Shown here piece after piece: positions 24,532 through 37,639 of a DNA stretch of 64,000 bases; positions within the stretch are counted from its first letter, which is position 1; the number at the start of each line of letters is the position of its first letter. Where the stretch lies: assembly GCA_020226215.1 (NCBI GenBank), contig CM035229.1, positions 86,135,343 to 86,199,342 of the forward strand, given 5' to 3'. The notes under the pieces are model-generated. The model ran no database searches. It was not told where the DNA came from and worked only from the letters and a program-made list of their open reading frames with translations. The DNA is from Sindora glabra. Its lineage: Eukaryota; Streptophyta; Magnoliopsida; Fabales; Fabaceae. Made by a program: the position numbers and the translations under genes.

Positions 24532-25754
24532 TTCAAGTTAAGGAAGTGGTCTGTTCCCAGACCCACCATAAAAAATTTAGGATGAAATGACGAATTGGCG
24601 TCAGACACTGTTGCTAAATTGGACCCAAATGGAAAGTCGAAAGTGTTTTCTTATTTTCTGATTAGAGAAAATGTTAATGCCGGCCAGAGTGAAAGTGGAG
24701 AAGACCGAGTACAATGCGAGAGATTTTTGGACGCAGGCAAAATTTATTGCCGAACTCTGTGGTGGAGAAGAGATCCATTATTTTCTGTTTCACTTTTTAA
24801 TTTTATTTTATTGCTTTTTAACAATATTTCGATGGTTAGAAATTAACATAGGAAGGGATGTATACCACGTAATTCTCCTGGTTTTATTCGATTCTGTTGT
24901 GAGTGATTGCATTTGAAGGGAAAAAAATTCACATTTACAAATGCTGGATTCACGGATCATTCAAGAATCGAATATTATTTCGGTGGGAGAGAATATTTTC
25001 CTATTCTCTTCCCCTTTTATATGCTGTTGAATTTTGGTAATTTCATCCTCAATCTTTCATGAGAAGGATAGGGGGATATGTAATGTTTAATGTGGCATTG
25101 GCTAATCAATTTTGAACATAATAGATTACAAGCAATATGTTTTATTTGAAATCAATTTTCCTACCATTAAATTCATTTCATTTAAATAGAAATGAAGAAA
25201 AACATAAAATTTAAATTTAATTCAATATAAATATAAATATAAATCAATTTTATATTATCATCTATTTATATGTTATCATATCAATACTATAAAAATATTT
25301 TTATTATTGATAAAAATTAATTATTTTAATAACATATCTTTTTTATATATTGATAGTATAAAAAATTCTACACTAACAATGCATTAAATTTAAACTCAAA
25401 AAATAAAGCTATTAAAATTTGATTTTAAATCATTCAAAAATAATACTAACTATGCACATCAAATAGATTCAACTTCATTTTACTATATGAATCAACAAAA
25501 ACATGGCTATAATTAATTTCAAACTATAGCTATTATAAAATTAATACCATTGCAATTACTCTCAACCATACCCCCAACATTTCTGTTCATAATCGCAAGG
25601 ACTCCGGATCAAATGTCTCAAAAAATATGGGTTAAAGCAGCCCTATTTATCCAAAATAAAAACTTACTACTCACTAAATACTGCTGTTTTATATACATAA
25701 CTGTGAGAACTTGGCAATAGGATCCTTAAGATTCTTGAAGCCCTGCTCACAGTG
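24532..25754. other. GNL2 promoter region and MSH7 3' flank
   Basis: Both genes are on the minus strand, so this 1.2-kb stretch must hold the GNL2 promoter (next to 24532) and the MSH7 terminator (next to 25754). The first 400 bases are less AT-rich. No TATA box could be fixed. No other gene is seen. Confidence 0.5.
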
Positions 25755-28700
25755 CTACTTTCCTGACTTCAGTGAAGTCTTGAGCTCATACCACAAACAA
25801 AGTAAAGTATCAAAAGAATCATCGTCAAAAAATTTACAATCTTCAATTTGTGAGATAGACACTAAAGCCTTCAACCACTCTTCATGAAGACTAGAGAACT
25901 CTGATCTTTGTTTACTTGACCTAAAACTAGTTCCAATTGACTTATTCATCTGTTGGCTTGCCCTTGAAGCAATGTCCACTGTCTCCTTTGGGATCCCAGC
26001 CATTAGGGCCACCTGCAAACCATAGCTCTCTGGGCATGCACCAGAGGCTAGCCGATACAGGAATACTAGCTCCTTGTCTCGTTTTGAATAGGAATCAGAT
26101 ACTGACTTGAAAGCACATGCCATGTGTTTCAGCATGACACGTGGATGAGAGGCAAACTCTTTTGTGAGAGGATGGTAGTGTGTGGCAAATAGTAGGCGGC
26201 AGTTGACCGTTTCAATCAGATGACAAAATACCTACACAGATATCAATCGATAATTCTATCAAGAGAGAAATGAGATAAATTAGATAGCTGGAATCACAGC
26301 AGGAAGAACTTGAAGAAACAGTTTTGAGAGGAAAGGAAAGATAAAAGAATAGTTATAGAGTGTCTCACTGCATATGCAATTGCATAGCCATCAAAAGTGC
26401 TTGTTCCACGGCCCAGTTCATCAAGAATAACCAGAGAATTTTCAGTAGCATTCTGAAGAACTGATGCAGTTTCTGTGCACTCAATAAAGAAGGTACCTGC
26501 AAAGAGATGTGAACTTTGCAAGGATTCGCAATCCATAAAGTCAACAGCAAACAGTATCCTTAGATGCACGAATCATGAGGCAAAAATTTGACATTTTCCA
26601 AGTTATTTTCTAAAATCAGTCCTGAAAAGTTCTACTAAAGGCATTTAATTTACTGAACTTTCAGGCAAAAACCCACCAATTTAATATGCAATCATATCTA
26701 TGCAATCAGAGAACTAGAAGCCCAATTTCAACTACTGTAACCCAACTTGCAGACAGTTATATAACAGGAATAACCACTTTACGGATGCTGTAAACTTGAT
26801 TTTGCCAGAGTACTTACTTTCGCCTGTCATGATTCGATCTGTAGCACCAAGCCGTGTGAAGATGATATCCACAAGAGAGAGAACGCAATTTTCGCAAGGC
26901 ACGTAACAGCCTAGCTGCAGTGACATCAAAGATATACCACAACTGATCAGGGGATTGGACCAAAAAACATGCAGAGTCCACACTGCATCCATGAGTTAAA
27001 ATAACACTCCCTTGTAAAGACAACATCTACACCCTCAACATCTGCTAAATTATATTATTACCATCTCGTTTCTAAGATTGTTTAATGTTTTCATCCCCTT
27101 TCAGCAGCCAAGGAGGGAAACATGTGACAATCTTTCTTCAATATATTCATGAAAATTGATTAAGAAAGACCAGTCACCCTCAAACAACAATCTAGTTTTC
27201 TATGACGTTTAATTTGATCGAACAGATATACTGCAGCAAACCTGGGCCATTATAACAGCTAGACAGGTAGCACGCATAAGTGTTGATTTTCCACCCATGT
27301 TTGGTCCAGTCAGTAGCAATGTGCGAGGATAATGCTTGTCTATATTCTCACCAAGGATCATGTCATTGGGGACCGGCAAACATCCATTCTCTCCAAGAGC
27401 AAGCGGATGCCATAAGCCGTTCATTTTAAGTACAGGTCCTCCTCTCCCTTGATTTGAAGTTGTACCTTTTGATGGAGACGCAATCACAGGTCTAGACATA
27501 GTTCCACATGAAAAGCTAGAAACAGTAGCAAAAGATCTCAGTACGTCAATGCAATTGATGGCATGAACAACCTCAGACCACTCAGTAGCTTTCTCCATAA
27601 ATAATTCAGTAAGTATGGCAAGTGTTTCCACATCGGAATCTGTTGCATCATAATTCTGACACCAAATATATGGTCAGACATGCAGAAGTTGAGCGGAATA
27701 TTCTATCCTAATTGTCACACCAACAAAAATAATTTTGAAGACAGGTATAATCGCAGGGATGATATAACAAAAGGGCCGCATGGCAATTATAAAATCCCAT
27801 ATAGTGACATAGCATCCATTGAGCAAGATTGCTAATAATAAAAATCCATACTTGCAGCAAATATGTGGACATGCTACTTGAAAATCCTATAAACAAGGAA
27901 GAAAAATACCTTGTAATCTGGGAAGTCACTATCAATAGCTGCTTCAAACTGAGTAAGAAATTGATCAAGCCCGTCACTGCCAATCAAATCTGGAACTTTA
28001 CAAACTCTGGTCAACAATGACATCATAGGTCCCTCTTGAAGAAGCAATAACAAACTCAATCCAGTCCGAAGACCTTTCACAAGTGTCCCAAACACTTTGA
28101 CCTGTATCATGATTTAGAATAGTTCATGTGCACAATAAAATATAAAGCAACACAGAACATATATTTCTATATTACAAATTTTCTCCAACTCATAAATAGC
28201 AGTACCAAAAACACAGATGCATTATTGGTCACTCAGACACCACACAGCAGTTAGTTGTCGCTAAAAATGAAGCACGAAAGGAGAAACAAAACAGAGCTGA
28301 AGAGAAAAAGTATCAGCTTACACTAACTTTTTGACATTTCAAAGAGATTACATATTGTATTGAAAAGTCTACTCCCATGTCAATGGCAAACATCAGTTGT
28401 TACTCTTTATAATTAGTCTACAATATCTCCGTGGAAAGGCAGCAAGATGAATTTCATTCACAGCACTGAATAGGCTCCATTATCCACCACGCAAATATAA
28501 GGTATGTAGATATGAGAGAGACAACAAAGATCAAATAAAAATGAAATCTTGCAAGCTCATCAATTTGCTTTCATGGAAAAAGCCATAAGCAAAATAGAAA
28601 ACTCCACCTGACAAATAGAAATAAAACCATAGAAACCTAAAAAGGTAACAAAGATGATCTAGAAATAGCAATTATGTACAAATAAAAAAAAGTAAATAAA

Positions 28701-31700
28701 AAAGCAAGGAGTTTTGCTCAACAGTGAAGAAAATATGTCCAGGGTAAATATCTAGCATATCATTTTCCTTGGCATACAAAGCACGGTAGGGAAACTCACC
28801 CTCCGCTTCAATATTTTTTTGCCCAACAAGGGCAGTATTAGAGAACCTGATGACTGAAGGCTTAACTTGATTCGTCCAAGCAGTCTTTCTAAATCTGGAA
28901 GCTTGCAAAGATGTTGAGCAATAAGTTGCATGATCTCCGGGTAAGCCAGTAGGGCATCAATCACATCAAGCCTGTTATTGATTCCTTCAGCATCTTTTAG
29001 GGGATGGCAGATCCAGTTCCTTAAAACCCGCTTTCCAGACCAGGTCATACAGTTATCAAGATATTTGTACAGTGTACCTGACACTCAGGCAGAACGTTAT
29101 TAGGATTATGTACTGAATTTCCAACAAGATGGAGGGTGCTGACAGATTTTTCATTTTAAGAGATAGATGCTAGCACTTGCCTGATGGACCACCATCAGCA
29201 TTATTGCCAAAAATCTCCAGATTGATCAATGTTTGTCCATCCATTTTGAGGCAGCCCTTATAAACTTGGTAGGGATGAACATCCCCATTCTGTAGGACAT
29301 CTTCTAACTGTATGAAAAATAAAACAGATTGATCATCATAGGTAACAGTTATTTTATTTTCAGTACTAGCCCTTTTAAGAGTATAATAGCAAGCATACCA
29401 TCAATCTAGACAGATGATTAATCAGTCTGCCTAAAGCACACAAGGAGATTTCACAATGAGTCACTTCGTTCAATATTTGATCCAATGAACTAGACTGCCC
29501 TCTGAAGTACTTCTTCAAATTGACCAATTCACTAACTTCAGAAGCAACTAAATCAGTGATAGACTGCACTGGAGTCAATTGTCGGATTGTCGAACCTGCA
29601 AGAGAAGAAAAACTGGTCGTGAAATCAACTGATATTTTTTCGACACATACAAAAATACTGAGATAGTATTATAAGTATTTTGAAACTTTTCTGTCATATT
29701 TAACACAATCTTACAGATCACAGCATAGAATATAAATAGCCCCATTTAAAATTCTCATGTCTGTCAACCTATAGAATGATTTCCATATCAAATTTATGTA
29801 TCCGAAAACCATCAATAACAAGGATCTCATCTCACCATTTAGGGAGTACTTTCTTAGTGCTTTCTGAGCTTCTTTTGATAACCCTGAAAATAAAAATAAA
29901 ACCATCTATAAATGTGAAGTTACAATATCACAACCTTCAAAACAGAAGTTTGTAAAAGCCAAGGAAAGAAGGGTATGAATGTTCACCTCTGCTTTCGTAT
30001 ATAACTTCCTTTGGAGACACCTAGAAGCCAAATTCCCACAACCAAATTAGCTAAAAGATTGATCACTCATTGAACTCAGTACAGTACAGGAACGGGTAAA
30101 AGAGGTATTTGAGCCTACTTGCATCAATAAAGCACCCAAAGCAGAATGGGATACATTGTCATCAATCGAACCAACCCAAAACCTCAGAGCAGCACAATCA
30201 ACAAAAGCAAAACCATATATAATTGAACCATTGACCAGGCTGTTCCCCTGCAGACAAAATTGAGTGACTATAATGTTAGCAATCGCAATATTGCTTCTCA
30301 TCATCACGTTGGGGGGAGCAGTAAGTGACTCATAAAGAAATTATGCCATTCCAGTTCATAGTATTTCAGGTAAGATGAAAAGAAATAGAGTATCAGTTCA
30401 TTGTTTGCAGATTATGGAGAAAAAATTCAACAATTTTTACAGTAGCCACATTTCCATGAAATTAAAATTTTATAAATTTCAGGAATGGTAATTACTTCAG
30501 TACTTTGATCATCAAATATTGTGTTAATAAGGACCTTTCATGAGTAATGAGGCAAAAAGACACAAATGAGTGCTTACATAGATACACAGTGAATGAAACG
30601 TGAAAAATGCTGGATGATCACAGATTGTAAATATTTATAATCTAATTTATACAAAGGAAAAACAGAGAATCAGTGAGAACCTCTTTTATTGCAAGCAGAT
30701 GAACAGCATCAGGACCAATATTAGCATCCACTGCAGTTGATGGAGTGACAACCTGAACTAATTTTCTTTGAATAACCTGTAAATTACTGATGAGTATTAT
30801 ACCAGTGCAAAAGGTAATCAAATCATAGGAGGATTCAAAACAAAACAATTCAAAACCATAGGACACATTAAAACAGCAAACTTGAAATCTGACCTGAAAT
30901 GACCATTTCCAATAATAATAATAATAACAACAATAAACGCTGTTAGTTTGTGCATGAAACAACAGTAGAAAATCCTAAACAAGGTGTTATTATTATATTC
31001 AATAAGCACATGGAGGGAACTTTGGAATGCTACAGGTTTGAAATAACCCCCCGTATCTCAAGCATGAAGTAAAAATAAACCATTAATTCTTTAAAGTACA
31101 ACTTACAGAGTTGGAACCTCTAGCTTTTGCTTCCTCAGATGTCTCCAACTGCTCCACTCGTCCAACCTTATATCTTCATAATGAGGGAAAAAAGGGTGCT
31201 CAGTCTACAACAAAATACCCAGAAAACCAACTGTATATCAAGATTGACTTGTCTAGTTCGATTTATCTGGAATTAGCTACTCCAACTGTGCCACTCGTAA
31301 CATGATGTCCCCTTCTTTATCTCCTTTATTACATATTGCTTTAAGTTTTTCACCCATTTCATTTTTTTTTTAAAATTACAATTTTTTATTATTATCAGTG
31401 GCATAAGATGCTATGATGAACAGCAAGATCAAGTGAATGAAAGCCTCCAGTCTTACCCACGGGCAACCAACTTTTGAACAGCATCATCAATTCCACTTTC
31501 AGAGATACCAACCTGAGGCAATGAATACATATCATTCACATTAAGAGACGGAAAATTGAAGGACTAAGAACCAAGTGACCAAGGACTTGAAAATTACCTG
31601 CCTACACTTCCCCACACCACTTAATGTAATTTTCCAGTCAAGCTCCTTATGGCCAATTTCAGCATCCATTTCATAAAGCTCATAAAATTTTCCCTGCAGT

Positions 31701-33164
31701 GAAGCATACCTGCATAGGTTATGGAATGATATATCTTCAAAGCAACAATACTATATCAAAATTTAAATAAATAAATGAAGTTTACATCCTGATTCTCATT
31801 GTTTATATTTGAAGTCCTACTCCTAGATTGACTAACCACTTTGAAGAACAGCACCACATCCATATATTTACACTTGACACTCCAATACTGTTTTTGAGAC
31901 GATGACATTTTCTTCAAAACTTCTGGAGGTAGATAAAGTGTTGTGTTGTCATACAAAGGATCATCAGGCCTTCTTCCATTAGCATCTCTGATTCTAGAAG
32001 GATCGAGCCACTCAAACTTGCTAGCTATATCAGACACTTTTGTTTCAGTCATTTTCAGGTCATCCTCAAGGAATCTGACTCTTTTGCCAGAATCCTCCAA
32101 GGAAGAAAATTTGGAACCATTCTCTCGAATCCGTTTTGTACTGAGAAGCAAGAGGCTCTATTCCTGGGGTTTCTGGTTCAAGGAATATCATCATGAATTT
32201 CAACAGGAATGGTGTTTCCCCCGTCAACCTTCTCCTTGAAAACTTCAACATTGTCCCTCTTGACAGGTTGAAAATTTGTTAGCTCCTTTTTGGTAGATTG
32301 AAAAACTGCTTCTTGTTTAGGCAGACAATTATAGTTAGCAAATCTTCCGGAGGGTGGTGAAGTTTTAGACAAACTGCCATTTGATGACTGGCCCCTACAT
32401 AAATTTACACATAATATTTAACACAATACGGAAAAAAGAAAGTTATAAACAGGAATGCCATGAAGCATAAGAATAGGCAGTCCATTTTATTCAGAACTCT
32501 TGAATATTTTAAGCTACATTTCTAATTCAAATCAATGGCATCTGAGTTGCTGAAGTATGAACTTTAATGAGCAAATTCCAAATCCCCTTATTATCCTTCG
32601 GTTGAATTCAAATGTCAAATCAATCGACTGAAAAGTTCAAGTTCAGAAACTAGTGATAATTTTCAACATGAACTTCAAATAAATTTGATTATTCATGAAA
32701 GGCCGTATCATTTCCTCATGAGTTACTGTCATCCCCTACATATTCCGCTCCAAAAAACAGAACCATACAGGAAATGACTTCAATGAGAAAAGCCAAAAAA
32801 AAAAAAAAAACATTTACCTCTGATCAACGCTGTCGCCATCATCGACCTTTACAAATTTATGCATGATACTTGAAGATAAGGAAGAGCCATTGCTTTTCTC
32901 ATCTACAGTGAAAGTCGCAGGTAAAACCTGGCGTGGGACCTTTTCCGGCGGTGTGTCGGTTCCTCTGACTTCAGTGGACGAATCATGAATGAAAAGAGAC
33001 GGTGGTTTGTTGGAGTTGGAGCCAGTAGCAACATTGTTGTTAGTTGGCATAGGAAGCGAAAACTTGGGAGCTCGCAGGTCGGCCGATGAGTCTGAGGTAC
33101 CGGAATTTTGGTCCTCCGGTAAGGTCTTCCGAACGAAGGAAAGAATGGATTTCTGGCGAATCAT
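25755..33164 (-). CDS. MSH7: Mismatch-repair protein MSH7 (17 exons, frame broken in exon 2)
   Basis: Exons: 33164-32818, 32394-31837, 31693-31598, 31512-31457, 31173-31107, 30776-30681, 30247-30119, 30020-29987, 29883-29836, 29595-29399, 29307-29181, 29077-28800, 28101-27910, 27655-27242, 26914-26818, 26496-26369, 26231-25755. Phases agree at every junction. Without the two extra bases in exon 2 the product has 1112 residues (Arabidopsis MSH7: 1109). Order: PCNA-binding box QKSILSFV (4-11), mismatch-reading F-x-E in GKFYELYE (F304, E306), clamp and lever, Walker A TGPNMGGKST (857-866), Walker B LVILDE (933-938), C-terminal helices. There is no Tudor domain, which separates MSH7 from MSH6. 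With MSH2 it forms plant MutS-gamma, which reads base mismatches and limits recombination. As assembled, translation stops at TGA 32180-32178. All catalytic motifs are intact. Confidence 0.93.
29078..29180 (-). other. Non-canonical GC-AG intron in MSH7
   Basis: The exon 11 to 12 junction joins ...GGPS to GTLYKYLDN, a conserved stretch. The donor reads CATCAG|GCAAGT and the acceptor GTGTCAG|GTACAC. No GT near the donor keeps the frame. GC-AG introns are a minor known class, usually with a strong match in the rest of the donor, as here (AG|GCAAGT). Confidence 0.85.
32134..32183 (-). other. Two +1 frame breaks in MSH7 exon 2
   Basis: The minus strand reads VEIHDDIP and then TGA. One frame over it continues as EPETPGIEPLASQ, and one frame further as TKRIRENGSKFSS, the frame that runs to the exon end. 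A single extra base in the CC at 32182-32183 and one in the AAAA at 32134-32137 would explain both shifts. Exon 2 is 558 bases; the flanking phases require 556. ETPG and the basic KR are conserved in this order in Arabidopsis MSH7 as I recall it, so the middle piece is exon and not a short intron. Confidence 0.8.
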
Positions 33165-34990
33165 CGTCGGGTGAATCGTAGAGGGAAGCCAAGTTTTAGG
33201 TTTAAAGACCTAATTCGTAAGAACGGCTTAAATGTACACTTCCTGACTGAAAAGTTAGGCGCCCAAAAGCATTTGCGCGCTCAACCCATCGGGGAGAAAA
33301 CGGCGTACTTCATTCTAAGACCGTGTTTGCCAGAAGAGTTCGCAAGTGATCATTTGCTTGCTTTTTTTTTTTTTAATATATAAAATTAATAATTTCATCT
33401 CTAAAGTAATAATTTGTGTTATTTATAATTATAATTTCACATCTCAATCACATTATTTAGAATAATATAAAATCATTTGTACAAAGAAACATAATTATAT
33501 ACATGAACTATTATTTGAAGATAAAATCCACCTATGATTAATAAATTTTTCACTGCATCAACACTTTATTAATAAATAAAATCCACCTAAAAATAATTTT
33601 AAACAATATTTTATCTCAATTTTTGTATATTATTTTTAAATTAAATATATATCAATTAAATTTTATCATGATTAATTTATTTTTAACTAATATATATTAA
33701 AATAAGTTAAATATTCAAATAAAAAAATAAATTAATAATATATTTCATTATTTTAACAAAAATATTTTTAAAATATTGATAAATTTTATCATTTTTGGTA
33801 TTTTCTTAAATATTAAAATTATATTTCAAACTCTTATTAACTCTTATTATTTTGCAACTTCGACACATATTTTCCTTTATTAAATCTTACTTTTTTTAAA
33901 TTTAAACACGTGTTACTTTATAATTTACACCTTGCTTTTTTTTTTACGTTTTATCAATATTTTATTAATATTGACTTTTAAATACTATATTTAATGGTAA
34001 ATAATATATTGTCCATTAGGTGAGTTTTTATTATGATTTTAATTGTTACAACTAGAATCTAATCATAATCAATATGAATCCTGCTATTCAATTTTCACTG
34101 AGTCTAACACTAATTACATTAATTTTTGTCCAATAAATTTTTCTCTATTTTCATGATAATTCAAATTAATTATAAATTTTAAAGAAAAACAAATAGAGTT
34201 TCTCATATTTCCAATTACTTTCTGAAAGTTACATACTCTAAATATCAAAATTCATAAATCATGCAATCTTAATAACACAACATATGCATAAACTAAACAA
34301 TTCCAACACATAATATTTCCATAGACACAAATGAAATCTACTTTCAATTTGAGACTCAACCCTAACTTAATTTCAAGTATCAAGTTTTTTTTAGATTGAT
34401 TTGGACTTTCACAAGAGTTGCACCACTTGATATTCTCAAGTTAAATCCTAAAAATATAAGAAAAGGAAGAGTGAACTTTATAAATTCACTAGATATATAT
34501 CTATAATAAAAATATTATCAACAACTAGATATGACTAAATCAAGTAATTTTGTAAAATAATCATTGAGTCGTTTATTGAAATTCATATTTGACAATTTTA
34601 TCTTATTTAACAATCTAACATTTGCACTTTGTATTCATACATGTTTCAACAATTTTATACACATATAGGTAATAGAACTCAAAGGGGTCTTTCGCAATTT
34701 TACTATCACTCTAATCAATCATAATACCAAAAAAAAAAAAATCAATTCAATAATACAAATGAAGCAAGGCTCCTACATACATTGTTTCATACATAATCAT
34801 CCACAATTTACATTTTCAATATTCAATCAATCTTAAAAACTCATTCATGGCCAACCACATAATCTTAACATCATATAACAAGTAAATAATTACATATATC
34901 CATTATATAATTCCTAAATCTATCTTATACTTTATCCATTTTTTCCATTCTTATTCCTTTCGAATTAATCTTATACCATGCACTCCTTTT
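33165..34990. other. MSH7 promoter region and AT-rich intergenic DNA
   Basis: The first 190 bases (33165-33355) are less AT-rich and should contain the MSH7 5' leader and core promoter; they include GGCGCCCAAAAGC-like sequence (33259-33271) that resembles an E2F site (GCGCCAAA type), which would fit a DNA-repair gene, though the match is imperfect. From 33360 on only AT-rich sequence without gene is seen. Confidence 0.35.
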
Positions 34991-35096
34991 AATGGAAATT
35001 AAGCATCCAACACTCACTTTATCCCTTGTATCACATTATTCGAGTTGCATTTATCATATCAATTCCATTTGCATAATGATAATGCCAATTGATTCA

Positions 35097-35144
<48 letters not shown>

Positions 35145-37326
35145 AGAGAGGGGGATCAATTGACATTAATGTAATTTTAAAAGATTTACACTAAATCTTC
35201 ATCATCCATTTTAATTTGGTCTAATTACTATAATACATTCACATTAACTACTAATACTAATTTTAATGATAAAAGAGGACTAATAATTAATTCATTTAAT
35301 TTCTCTCTCTCTTTCTTATGTTTTCATTTTTTTAATTTTAAAATTCTAATTTAATTTAAAACACAAAGTTATTTATAATATTTGTAAATTATGATTGCTA
35401 TATGTGTGTGTGTGTATTTGCAATTGGAATCAATATAATAGGATCCAATATTTGTAATTTATGATCGTATTTTAGAGATGAAAAATTGATTGGAATAAAT
35501 CTGAGTGTCTGGATTGATTTTCTTACGAGTGTTGAGGATAATGTATGATAGTAGCTATAAGAATTATTTACTAATTAGTAAAATACCGTCTAATTGTTAG
35601 GTTTAGTTATATTATAATTAATCTTTTGCTTATATGTAAAGTTCCAAAAATTTCTCAAATCTTACTTCTTTTTAATTTTATTAAAGTTACTAACTTAGCT
35701 CCCGTGTGATAAATGAAGTTTTTTAGTCAAAATTAATACATATGTATATATATTTCATGTTTCACAAATATATATTATCATTATCAAAAAAATTGTTATA
35801 AGATTAATATAATTTGTATAGCTAAAAAATTATAATTATAAAAATAAAGATATACATATATTTAAACATGTGCAATATTTTTCTTCTCTAAATTTTCTAT
35901 AAAAATATTCTATTTTATGAAAAAAAATAAAATAAAATATTAAAATTAGCAATCAAATTAAAAAATTAAAATTTGAAAGATCCAATGCTTAATCTCGTTA
36001 AATATACATATTTGAATTTTTTTTTAAAAATAAAACAGTCACTCTTTTTACTAATAAATATATTATGACTTATTATATATAGGTGCCATAATGATTTATA
36101 ACATGAACATGAGTATATACAAATAATTTATTAAGAATATAAAATGTATTTAAATAAAAAATAATTATTTCATATTACATAAATATTCCATTGAGAAATG
36201 ATTTTAGATTTGGTATGTTTGAAATATCAATTAATAAAAATATTAGTGAAATTTTGAAATTAATAATTTTAATTTTAATTTAATTTGAAATGTAGTAAAA
36301 AATTTATTATAATAATTATTAAATTTAACTAAAAGTATAAAATAAAATTTAAATATAGATGTTTACTATAAGTTAAATTAATTTTAACAAAATGATAACA
36401 AATATAAAATATATGCTCATATAAAGTATTATAATTATAATAATATTAGATAATTATGCAAGGGTGCTATAACAATTTATAATATGGAAATATATTAATA
36501 ATTTATTAGGAATATAAAATATATTTAAAAATAAATAATTAAAATATTTTAAATATAAATATTTAATTTAATTTATTAGTAAATTATAAAATTTTCATTT
36601 ATTTAAAAGGGATAGAAAATTAAATAATTTTAATGTATTAAATTTTAAAAAATAAATTAGCTTAATAAAATATTAAGATGGTAGACATTATATTAAATGG
36701 TCTTTGATATGAATTAGGGTTTACGATTTAGGATTTAGGAGAAAAACTTTTTGGTGAAAAAATTTTAGAAGAAGATAAAGATATATAAATTTTTAAAATT
36801 TCTTAATATTAGTCTTTTAAGAATTTTAGGATTCTTAAATATCCTTAAAAATTAATTTTCTTCTATCCACATATTTTTGTAATATTTTAATGATTCTTTA
36901 TAGTAGCATTTACAGAAATAAAAATAACTGTACAAATATTAATTATATATCAAGTATATTTAAGCAAAAAACATAAATTGGTATATCATTGATTCCCTTC
37001 TCTTCATTTTCTATGCATATCATTTTTTTAAAAAATTTTAATACAAATATTAAATATAGTTTATTAAGAGATTGCAAAATATTTTCATTTATTTAAGAGA
37101 AGATAGAAAGTTTAAATAATTATAATATATGAAATTTAGAGAGAAAGCAAATTAGTGTAATAAAATATGACCTGCTCATTTCATTTTCTATCTATATTTT
37201 TTAATTTTAAAAATAAATATTAATAATTAGTTTGGAAATAATTATAAAAATTTTAAGATAAATATTAGATATAGTTCCATTAGTAGATACAAAATTTTTT
37301 CATTTTTTAAAAGACGAATAAAATTA
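34991..37326. other. Long AT-rich intergenic stretch
   Basis: No gene or transposon structure is recognised. It holds an (AT)n microsatellite (35100-35140) and a short (TG)n at 35405-35415. It ends at the assembly gap. Sequence just left of the gap could be 3' flank of the arabinogalactan-peptide gene. Confidence 0.4.
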
Positions 37327-37426
37327 NNNNNNNNNNNNNNNNNNNNNNNNNNNNNNNNNNNNNNNNNNNNNNNNNNNNNNNNNNNNNNNNNNNNNNNNNN
37401 NNNNNNNNNNNNNNNNNNNNNNNNNN
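37327..37426. other. Assembly gap (100 N)
   Basis: Exactly 100 N bases, the conventional size for a gap of unknown length. It removes the end of the arabinogalactan-peptide gene, so real distances across it are unknown. Confidence 0.98.
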
Positions 37427-37639
37427 ATTCCTTGATCAATTGCAGTGCCTGTTTCAAAGAAATATTCAAAGAGAAACTCACAACTTAGAGGAAAGAAATT
37501 AATAATTGTACCGACCATCACTGGAAGGAGGAGGTGCAGGAGACACAGCCAAATCATGTGCTTGTCCAAAATGAGACTGAGAGATTGCCATTACCACTAA
37601 GCTGATCACTGGGAAAGCATAAAGTTTCAAAGCTTTCAT
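37427..37639 (-). CDS. Arabinogalactan peptide, AGP16/20 type (3' end lost in gap)
   Basis: Exon 1 is 37639-37516 from the ATG of MKALKLYAFPV; exon 2 starts at 37448 after a 67-bp intron and runs into the gap. The joined product is a signal peptide (about 25 residues, to about QAHD), a very short mature part with SPAPPPSSDG, and then TAIDQG, the start of the conserved (S/T)IDQGIAY segment of the AG peptides, where the GPI-anchor signal begins. Family members are only about 60-75 residues, so about 20-30 codons are missing in the gap. They are hydroxyproline-rich, heavily glycosylated and anchored on the outer plasma membrane. The donor GATG|GTCGGT is preferred over the nearby GTACAA because only it keeps the DGTAIDQG frame. 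An in-frame ATG at 37699 is probably in the leader. Confidence 0.8.

Noticed and set aside
32134..32240. A short extra intron in MSH7 exon 2 (acceptor-like CTTGCTTCTCAG)
   Set aside because: No GT donor upstream gives the right phase, the intron would be under 100 bases, and the skipped piece encodes the conserved ETPG region.
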